Assembly: GCA_950295325.1 (NCBI GenBank) | Contig: OX485807.1 | Coordinates: forward strand, 50,498,440 to 50,562,439 | Length of the DNA stretch: 64,000 nt | From: Polytrichum commune | Lineage: Eukaryota; Streptophyta; Polytrichopsida; Polytrichales; Polytrichaceae | Reading direction: 5' to 3' | In this document: one piece after another, positions 56,501 through 64,000 of the stretch | Numbering within the stretch: position 1 is the stretch's first letter | Layout of the letters: each line of letters opens with the position of its first letter | Translations under genes and position numbers: made by a program | The notes under the pieces: model-generated | Seen by the model: only the letters and a program-made list of their open reading frames with translations | Database searches by the model: none | Told to the model about the DNA's origin: nothing

Positions 56501-57034
56501 GGATTGCGTATGCATCCGGTCGGGATGGCTCCAGCTGAGGAGGCTTACTCTGCTCGGGAGGAATGTAGGTTGTGGGTAGGAAGGCTGGCACAGGTGCAAT
56601 AGTGCAATTCCACATCCGCTCATTTTGTTTGTCTACACCTTCGATCCTCCTAGCCTCGGCTTTAGCTTCTTCCAAATCCTGAGGGTTGGAGTTAAGAATT
56701 TCTCGGATTGTACCTTGTTTGTTGAACCCTTGTATGAAGTAGAATTTAATCGTGTCATTTGTGAGAAGGGTTCCTACATAACGAGTTACCACCGTCTCGA
56801 ACCGTCGGATGTACGATGTAATATCCTCGGATGGGCCTTGCCGCATGTTCGTTAACGCCACGAGTGCGCTTTGTTGGCCCATTTCCGGTCTAAATTGTCT
56901 AAGGAATGCCGTCTGCAATGCTCGCCAGTCCCTAAATGTCCCCTCATCGTGGGATCGGTACCACTCATACGCTATACCCTCTAGCGTAGTAGAAAACCAA
57001 ACGAGTTTGTACGTGTCTTCGGCTATCACGTTGG
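53505..57034 (-). CDS. Gypsy element 1 gag-protease frame with internal pol deletion
   Basis: One uninterrupted minus-strand frame of about 1176 codons, cut at its start by the insertion at 57035. Numbering from 57029: gag core 1-135 (TTLEGIAYEWYRSHDEGTF); zinc knuckle CRNCNKPGHSNQFC about 265; a second finger CNHCGGNHPVDNC about 335; a Gln/Asn-rich linker about 360-520; protease VDGGSGINIMP about 765. After GHDFASYPSVPNDWYKG (about 1030) the frame jumps straight to PFALVYGIEAVLPIELE and the integrase C-terminus with LWLGPFWVTNVY, ending at 53505. Element 2 has about 790 residues (RT, RNase H, integrase core) between the same two points. The junction keeps the frame. So this copy can encode gag and protease but not its own RT or integrase, a non-autonomous layout. 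Confidence 0.88.
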
Positions 57035-59207
57035 TGTGAGGCCAAACCCCCCACCCTTAAGCGTCCGTAGTCCGAGTAGTGGGTTTGGGCTCACATTCCT
57101 CCGCGGTATTGGATTTGGACTTGGATGAGTCCATAGTGCAAGGTTCACCCTTCAAGTGGTCTTGGATTTAACTGGAATTTCACTTTTAACAACTCAATGT
57201 ACAATTTCAATACGTATGTGGAGAATGCACAAGTTAACTATGTTATTTTAACCTCCTTATGCTCGGGTGCTATTTTGTCTTTGTTTGCTTCTAACGTCCA
57301 TCCGGCCGCTTTAGCTACACAAGCCCTTAAGGATATCCCTCTCCTAAATGGAGTCCGTGCCGTTGACTCTATACTACCACTTGAACTATCACTTGTGTAT
57401 TCCGTATCGCTACTATAAGAGGTCTCACTTGGTGTCTCCATACCGTACATAAGCCTTTAAGTATTAAAAAATACTTATGTGACTTATGTCAATCTCTCCC
57501 TCGCACCTTTGGTCTTTGCTTCCTTTGTCTTGCCATCGCGAGAATGCTCCACATTCTCCATTAATTTGTGCACGTGGTTTATTTTTAAAGAGAGTATAAT
57601 GTAACTAACTACTTGTCTATGAGCTAATTAGGTAGGCTATCTACTAAGCTCTTTCATGAACCCATCTCTTTACTTTCTAATTACATAAACCTAGCTCCTT
57701 CATAAACCCAGCTCCTTCATAAACCCAGCTTCTTAGCTTCTAACTAAACAAACCCAGCTCCTTCATAAACCCAGCTCCTTCATGAACCCAGCTCCTTAGC
57801 TTCTAACTAAACAAACCCAGGTCCTTCATAAACCCAGCTCTTTACTTTCTAACTAAACAAACCCAGCTCCTTCATAAACCCAGCTCCTTAGCTTCTAACT
57901 AAACAAACCCAGCTCCTTCATAAACCCAGCTCTTTACTTTCTAACTAAACAAACCCAGCTCCTTCATAAACCCAGCTCCTTCATGAACCCACAACTTTGT
58001 AGTTGTAATCCCCAACTACCTCACTAATTATTCAAGCCCTTAACTAATCTTCCTACCTAATTTCCCTAATTCTACTAACAACCCCTTTCTAATCACACAA
58101 TTCTTCTCTAATCCTAAAATCCTAAAATCCTAGAGAGGAGAGGGGGAGAGAGAATTTCCTAACTTTACTAAGACTAACTAATCCACACAAGTATATTTTT
58201 GCACTCATCACAACATCAAGTGCTCAACTCTTAAACATGGAACTTGCAACCACGTGTATTCAAAACATGAACTTTAAGTACCACAAATTGGAATCATGAA
58301 TTAACTTTAAAATCCTTCACGTCAACACTAATTCTACCAAGAGGTCAAGCCCTCTTCAAGGCTAACAAGCCTTGGCTCTCAAACTAAAAACTAAGCACAC
58401 ACATGTGCTCCAATATGGCTTCCCACACCCACACTTATAACTCGTGGGGTGCCTTGGAGCACAAAGGAAAGAGAGGATGAGTGAGGGAAGAATGAGGGAT
58501 TATATAGTAAGCTTGAGGGGGTGAGCACCCTCAAGGCTCACGATAAGCCCTTGAGATTTCCTCCTACTTAGTAGGCGCCAATCCTATCTTCTAAGCCTTC
58601 CTCCCTCAAATGATCAACAAGGATCCTAATTCGAACATTTAACTAGCCTTGGCTTTCTACCTACCACACTTTACCAAACTTGGGATGCTTCAACCCAAAC
58701 TTAGCCTCCTTCGCTTTCCGCCGCCATAACTTTCTCCCCTTACTTTCCCAAATCGTCGCTCACCACTTAATTCAAACCACGATGCTCAACTCGTGATTTG
58801 ATTGGTGCTTTGAGAATTTGCTTATCCTCCACCTTGCATTCTTCCTTGGGCCTTCCCCATTAAGTGGCCATGATGAGGTGGTCCACTTGTGCGCTCCATG
58901 TGATCCTCCATTCATCCCAATTCGAATGCACTTGCCTCTTGAGTCACTTTGGTTGTCTCCATCCATTTGTACTAGCCTACTCACTAACTACTCAATCCAA
59001 GTTCTCCTTACCTATCCTCATTCATTCAAATCCTTCCGAAGGTAAAAACACAATAACAACTCACATCCTAGCCTCTTACAACATGGTACTTCTAAGACTA
59101 ACATTTCACTCTTTTTATATTTTTGTGAAGTAACATGCTACTTCAAAGTGCATCAACTAACGTTTCAAGGGTCTAAGACTAAATGTGGGCACCCTTTTGG
59201 GCTCACA
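57035..59207 (-). repeat. 2173-bp LTR of Gypsy element 2
   Basis: Plus strand start tgtgaggccaaaccccc and end gggcacccttttgggctcaca, with inverted termini TGTGAGSCC. It is inserted in the gag frame of element 1 (left flank gttgg, 57030-57034) and adjoins the 3' end of the element 2 pol frame, so it is that element's 3' LTR on the minus strand. A TATA-like ctatataatccc on the minus strand lies near 58500. The pol-side border shows no clear polypurine tract. Confidence 0.75.
57690..57990. repeat. Tandem repeat inside the element 2 LTR
   Basis: A 17-bp unit cccagctccttcataaa is repeated and combined with ttctaactaaacaaa into larger units of about 46-65 bp, with roughly 15 copies of the short unit in 300 bp. 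It ends at acaactttgtagttgt near 58000. Confidence 0.9.
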
Positions 59208-59268
59208 TAATTGGCGACCATCGGGGGATGAATCCAAACATCTCTTGCTCCAAGGGTAAGTTGCCTAG

Positions 59269-62200
59269 TCAAGCTCGGTACTCCTTACATCTACTTCCCG
59301 ATGTACGGGTAGGAAAGAGCTCACCATTCAACGTTTCCAATTGAATTGAATTATTAGGAAAGACCTCATAGACAAGGTAAGGTCCTAACCATACCGCATT
59401 GAATTTCGCCGGAAATTCAAGCTTTCGTGCGTCTTGAATCATGACCATCGTTCCCGGTGTTAGGGCCCTTCTCTTATGTCGTTTGTCGAAAGTAATCTTT
59501 CTCCTTCTTTGGATTGCCTCAATATGTTGAGCCGCCATTCTCCTCCCTTCGTCAAGTGCTTCCAAATCGGTTAGTCGATTTCGTAAGGATTGACTTTCGG
59601 TAAGTCTCGTACTCACGGCCACCCTAAGTGACTCGACTTCATATTCGATTGGTAGTGTCGCTTCAAGACCATAGACTAAGGAAAATGGTGTAGCACGCGT
59701 AGTTACCTTATAGGTTGTACGGTATGCCCAAAGTGCCGCCGTTAGTTTCGTATCCCAATCCCGCTTCGAGTCTATAACCGTCTTGCGTAGTATACTCACC
59801 AAAATTCCGTTAACCCTTTCCGTTTGTCCATTGGTTTGTGGGTGGTAGGGAGTAGTCTTCCGGTGATCAATTTTAAATTTCTCTGTCATCTCTCGAATCA
59901 AGTCATTCAAAAAGTGAGTACCCCTATCGCTTACTAGGATCTTCGGCACCCCGAACCGCGAAATTATGTTTTCGTACATAAATGTTGCCGCGTGTTCCGC
60001 CGTGTCGGTCTTCACCGCTTTGGCTTCCGCCCACTTGGTGAGGTACTCGGTTGCCACCACAATATATTTCATTCCTTTTGAAGATTGGGGATGGACCTCA
60101 CCCACATAGTCGATGCCCCATTTTTCGAAAGGAATTAAGGGTAATGATACATGTAAAGGCATCTCCATTCTAAGGTCGTCTCGGGCATACCGTTGGCAAG
60201 CGTCGCATTTCCTTACATAGTCATGGGCGTCCTTAAATAGTGTAGGCCAAAAGTAGCCCGCTCTAAGTATTTTTTGCCCGGTGAGTTGACCCGAGAAGTG
60301 ACCGCCGCAAGCGCTATCGTGGCAAGCGATTAAAATCGCTTCAACCTCCGTTTTTGACACGCATCGTCGTAAAATACCATCGGACCCCCTTCTAAACAAC
60401 CTATGGCCCACTACAACAAATTGCCTACTATTTACCCTCACCTTCCTTCTCTCTTCTTTTGTCCACTCTTTGGGCAACTTGTGGGTTGTTAGAAATTCCA
60501 CTATGCCCGCATACCACTCCGGTGTAGAAGTGACCACAAAGAGGCTATCATCTACTAACATATCATTTACCGGATTTTTTCCTATCTCCTCCGACAACCT
60601 AGACAAGTGGTCCGCTTGTAAATGCATACGACCCGGTTTATATTCCACCGTGTAGTCGAATTCTTCTAATAACAAAACCCACCTAGCTAACCTACCACTT
60701 AACTCCGCCTTGTTAATTAGATACTTGATAGCCATGTGGTCAACAAAAAATACAACCGGGTTGCACATGAGGTAATGCCTAAACTTTTTAACGGAAAACA
60801 CCATGGCTAGGCACTCCCTCTCCGTTGTAGAGTAGTTTCTTTCGGCGGGGGTCAATTGCTTACTCGCATAAGCTATAGGTTGATCCTTCTCTTTTTCTCC
60901 CGTTGCTTGACAAAGCGCACTCCCTATTGCCACATTACTAGCATCACAATAGACGTGAAAAGGTTTACCCCAATTGGGTGGTATCAACACCGGATAGGTG
61001 CTCAACCTATCCCGCAATTCCTCAAAGGCTTTTTGACAAGCATCCGTCCACTCGAATTTGACATCCTTTTTGAGCAAATGGGTAATGGGCACCGCTATCT
61101 TTGAAAAATTAGGAATAAGTTCCCGGTACCATCCCACATGTCCTAACAACTTAGAGATCCCCTTGGAATTGGTTGGAGTTGCCAAGTCGCTTATGGCCGC
61201 AATCTTATCCGGATCGGGTTCTCTACCTTTCTCACTAACAACATAACCCAACAACACTCCCTTATTCACTCCCAAAAATGTCTTATCCGGGTTCAATGCT
61301 AACCTCATCTTCCTACACCTAACCAATGCCTCCCTAACACAATGTAGGTGATCATCCACATTACTTTGTGTGCTAAAATCGTCCACAAAGACGGTCATGG
61401 ATTTGAACAACAAGTCGGTGAAGATATACATTACTAATCGTTGGAAAGTAGCCGGGGCATTACATAACCCAAATGGCATCACTACCCACACAAAAGTACC
61501 CCAAGGTGTAGTAAAAGCCGTTTTATGGATATCTTGGAGGGCTATGGAAATTTGATTATAACCCGCATACCCATCCATAAAGGTATATCGCGAATGACCT
61601 CCAACCTCCTCAAGCAACAAGGTGATAAAAGGTAAGGGGAAGTGATCCTTTTGTGTGCACGAATTCAATTTCCTATAGTCGACACAAACCCTTAATTTCC
61701 CATTTTTTTTCTTTACTAAGACCATAGGAGAAACCCAATCCGTGATTTCCACCGGCTTGATAAACCCGGCCTTCAATAACCTTTCCAATTCCGCTTTCAC
61801 CAACAATTGCAATTGAGGATTCATCCTCCTCTCCTTTTGTCTAATTGGCCTCGCCCCCGGAATTAAAGGAATCCGGTGCTCTACCATTTCCCTAGGAATT
61901 CCCTTAAGCTCATCGTAGGACCATGCAAAAGTATCACTAAACTCATCCACCAAATTGCTATACTCCCTAACCTCTTTCTCCCCCAATTTGGAGCCCATCT
62001 TCATTTGTCGGGTTTTTCCATTCTTTAATTTCATATCCACGTACCGCCAATCCGCTTCCGACACATGTGCTTGTTCCTCTTTGTTCCGATACCAATCGGA
62101 AGGCACATTGGGGTAATCTTTCACATCTTGACCTACAACTATCCCCGTAGACGTGGTCTTGAAATGTAAAGGCTCCTCCAATTTCGATGACTCAATAATC

Positions 62201-64000
62201 ACATCCTCTTCTTGAGTCCCATCTACATGAATTAAACTAACCTCACCCTCTTCCACGTCATCTACCCAAGGTGTTAACCCACCGCTAATCCACTCTTCCT
62301 CGGTGAGCACCTCACATGGCTCCAACAATGAGCCCTCTCCTAAACTAACACTAGGAAATTCACTCCCTAAGCCTACTTGGTGAAATGTAACCATTACATC
62401 AACCTCGGACTCGGGGTACTCCTTTAGCCATTGGGCATAATCCCCATTATCCCCATAATTGTAAAAATTAGGACCTAGACTTCCCGAGCCCGAATCTATA
62501 ACAACCCTTTGACCTTCGGGATGGACGACTCCCACCAATGCCTTGCCAATCTCATTCTCGTTTAAGTCATCAATTTCCTTCTCCAATGGCAAATACATCT
62601 CCTTCTTCATCCATCCTTCTAATGAACCAATGGACACTATGACCCTATTACCCTCCGGACCATAAGTGATGGATGGTTTAGGTCCACCCCAATTGACCAT
62701 AGCATTCGCCATCCGCAACCAAGGCCTACCTAGCAAAATGGGGAAGGTGTCCTTGTTGGAGTGCATTTTAATGACATGGAAGGTGACCAAGTACTCCTCA
62801 CCTCCCGTAGTCATTCTACAATCCTTGATCATCCCCAAAGGCGTAGTCGAACTTTGATTTGCCATATTTATGACCAAAGGTGAAGGCCCCGTGAGTCCAA
62901 GTCCCAATTTTTTCATAGTATCCTCCGGTAGTATATTTAGACTACTCCCTCCGTCGACTAGCACATTAGGAACCACCTTATCTACTATAACAACTTCTAT
63001 TTCTATAGCTTTCACGTCTCTTCCACCTTGTGATTGGATCCTAGCGGCTATTTTAGCTTTCACCTTCCTCATCCTCTTGTGTACCGGCATTCCCTCCTTT
63101 AATGTTTTCCTTGCCGTGGGTGAAATTTCCAATAGTTGGCCGAAAGTAATATCCGCCTTGAGTGTACTAAGGTCCGCCCACAAGTCGTACCCGGTAGATC
63201 TTTCCACCTTAGAATTACCCACTACGTCGAATTCGTCTACGGGAACCCCCGGTCCTTCCCATTCACCCACATCGCTATTATCCAAGTCATGTACCGCATT
63301 AGTCCTCTCCCTATCTTGTAAAATTATATTTTCCCTCTCCACATCCTTAGTAGCTCTTCTAGCTACCCTATCCAACTCGGAGAGATTAATCTCTTCATCC
63401 GAAGAGTAATTTCCTTGCTCTCCTATTCCTACCTCCAACGGGGCATCCCCTCTCCTAGCCCTAGTAGTTACCGCTAGTGCAGGTGCTTCTTCAACCACAC
63501 CCTTACCCTTCACTAACTCATATGTAATAGCATTGGTGTGAGGAGGCCATTGACTTTGCTCCTCTCCAATTCTCGTTGGGAGAGGAAGCATGTCATCACA
63601 TGTGGCCTCCAACACTCCATCCATGAACCTAACATCTTGGGAGTTAGATGGTCCCGGATCCGTTGGAGGCGCTTGTCTCCCGTTACTACCATTAGGTGGA
63701 ACTCCTTGTCTATTTTGTATTGGAATGTAACCGGTTGTAGTTTGCAAGCCCGCCGGTGGATGAAAAGTTTGCCTAGCATTACTATGGTCATAGTATAAGT
63801 TAGGTGGCCTAAGTTCATTGGCCGGTACTCCTTGTGGCCTAGCACCTCGCATATTATCCCTTGCTTGTTGTTGTGGATTAGCCACCGGGTAAGGGACATT
63901 AATTATTTTGTCCGGTTGGCGACACGTATCCGAGGGATGACTTCCTCCACAATTGCTACAATTAAACTCTTGACCTTCGGACCAACATTGTCCTTGAGCG
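59269..64000 (-). CDS. Gypsy element 2 gag-pol polyprotein, runs off the window
   Basis: The minus-strand frame is open from the right window edge to a stop at 59269-59271, about 1577 codons visible. Near the edge it has a finger CSNCGGSHPSDTC (CX2CX3HX4C, gag C-terminus). Counting from 63885: protease VDGGSSLNILP about 313; RT with LVKKKNGKLRVCVDYRKLN about 715 and the catalytic FVDD about 833; RNase H VYCDASNVAIGSAL about 978 and TTERECLAM about 1020; integrase finger (HDSACGGHFSGQ, CDACQRY) about 1190-1235; core residues in GIDYVGE, SDRGTHF and TNGQTERVN about 1260, 1320 and 1355; GPY module WLGPYLVYEV about 1490. No stops or shifts are visible, so this may be a recent, possibly competent copy. 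No additional RNase H is seen between RNase H and integrase. It shares gag, fingers and integrase tail with element 1. Confidence 0.94.
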   Translation of the reverse strand, partial: AQGQCWSEGQEFNCSNCGGSHPSDTCRQPDKIINVPYPVANPQQQARDNMRGARPQGVPANELRPPNLYYDHSNARQTFHPPAGLQTTTGYIPIQNRQGVPPNGSNGRQAPPTDPGPSNSQDVRFMDGVLEATCDDMLPLPTRIGEEQSQWPPHTNAITYELVKGKGVVEEAPALAVTTRARRGDAPLEVGIGEQGNYSSDEEINLSELDRVARRATKDVERENIILQDRERTNAVHDLDNSDVGEWEGPGVPVDEFDVVGNSKVERSTGYDLWADLSTLKADITFGQLLEISPTARKTLKEGMPVHKRMRKVKAKIAARIQSQGGRDVKAIEIEVVIVDKVVPNVLVDGGSSLNILPEDTMKKLGLGLTGPSPLVINMANQSSTTPLGMIKDCRMTTGGEEYLVTFHVIKMHSNKDTFPILLGRPWLRMANAMVNWGGPKPSITYGPEGNRVIVSIGSLEGWMKKEMYLPLEKEIDDLNENEIGKALVGVVHPEGQRVVIDSGSGSLGPNFYNYGDNGDYAQWLKEYPESEVDVMVTFHQVGLGSEFPSVSLGEGSLLEPCEVLTEEEWISGGLTPWVDDVEEGEVSLIHVDGTQEEDVIIESSKLEEPLHFKTTSTGIVVGQDVKDYPNVPSDWYRNKEEQAHVSEADWRYVDMKLKNGKTRQMKMGSKLGEKEVREYSNLVDEFSDTFAWSYDELKGIPREMVEHRIPLIPGARPIRQKERRMNPQLQLLVKAELERLLKAGFIKPVEITDWVSPMVLVKKKNGKLRVCVDYRKLNSCTQKDHFPLPFITLLLEEVGGHSRYTFMDGYAGYNQISIALQDIHKTAFTTPWGTFVWVVMPFGLCNAPATFQRLVMYIFTDLLFKSMTVFVDDFSTQSNVDDHLHCVREALVRCRKMRLALNPDKTFLGVNKGVLLGYVVSEKGREPDPDKIAAISDLATPTNSKGISKLLGHVGWYRELIPNFSKIAVPITHLLKKDVKFEWTDACQKAFEELRDRLSTYPVLIPPNWGKPFHVYCDASNVAIGSALCQATGEKEKDQPIAYASKQLTPAERNYSTTERECLAMVFSVKKFRHYLMCNPVVFFVDHMAIKYLINKAELSGRLARWVLLLEEFDYTVEYKPGRMHLQADHLSRLSEEIGKNPVNDMLVDDSLFVVTSTPEWYAGIVEFLTTHKLPKEWTKEERRKVRVNSRQFVVVGHRLFRRGSDGILRRCVSKTEVEAILIACHDSACGGHFSGQLTGQKILRAGYFWPTLFKDAHDYVRKCDACQRYARDDLRMEMPLHVSLPLIPFEKWGIDYVGEVHPQSSKGMKYIVVATEYLTKWAEAKAVKTDTAEHAATFMYENIISRFGVPKILVSDRGTHFLNDLIREMTEKFKIDHRKTTPYHPQTNGQTERVNGILVSILRKTVIDSKRDWDTKLTAALWAYRTTYKVTTRATPFSLVYGLEATLPIEYEVESLRVAVSTRLTESQSLRNRLTDLEALDEGRRMAAQHIEAIQRRRKITFDKRHKRRALTPGTMVMIQDARKLEFPAKFNAVWLGPYLVYEVFPNNSIQLETLNGELFPTRTSGSRCKEYRA

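Overview
This window looks like a transposon-dense stretch of a land-plant nuclear genome. It has complete and broken LTR retrotransposons with plant-type gag-pol layouts, exons bounded by GT-AG signals, AT-rich spacers, tRNA-promoter-like short repeats, and no operons or ribosome binding sites. Several protein types (the Gypsy gag at 38.6 kb, the Copia gag at 15.5 kb, the DUF7869-like protein at 35 kb) remind me more of families from mosses, lycophytes, ferns and conifers than of flowering plants. That is recollection, not a search. I recognise no RNA gene.

Left part (1-13.4 kb): mostly AT-rich sequence without recognisable genes. It holds an inverted pair of about 180-bp dispersed repeats (3.43-3.61 and 9.32-9.50 kb), a decayed LTR-like block (4.13-5.5 kb), a few orphan reading frames and a SINE-like box pair (12.67-12.71 kb).

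13.4-25 kb: a decayed hAT-like (DUF4371/ZNF862-type) transposase on the minus strand is split by a complete 5463-bp Ty1/Copia element (14389-19851) with 297-bp LTRs and a perfect 5-bp target duplication. To its right lie a 2.1-kb minisatellite of 27/28-bp units and a second hAT fragment (C-terminus) on the plus strand.

25-36.2 kb: phase-0 exons of an unidentified coiled-coil gene on the minus strand are separated by a possible hairpin/MITE and a 1504-bp solo LTR (TSD cataa). Next come two 975-bp solo LTRs of another family (TSDs aggca and gcagt) and a decayed trihelix/Myb-like gene on the plus strand. Convergent to it is a long N-terminally truncated DUF7869-like reading frame. This pair is my best candidate for an undescribed two-gene mobile unit.

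36.2-64 kb: a stack of nested insertions. A retroelement-like reading frame (from 36854) is interrupted by (i) a very young Gypsy element (37396-45868, LTRs identical as far as I can read, both frames open), (ii) a solo LTR (46273-47268), and (iii) a chromovirus on the minus strand whose 3' LTR is 47400-48370. The chromovirus integrase is cut at 50128 by a Gypsy element with a 3.35-kb LTR. This element's single gag-protease frame has lost RT, RNase H and the integrase core by an in-frame deletion. Its gag is in turn cut at 57035 by a related Gypsy element (2.17-kb LTR, open gag-pol) that runs off the right edge.

The genes seen are almost all retroelement polyproteins: gag (particle), aspartic protease, reverse transcriptase, RNase H and integrase. 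The coiled-coil exons are the only likely host gene; the trihelix and DUF7869-like sequences could be host genes or parts of a DNA transposon.
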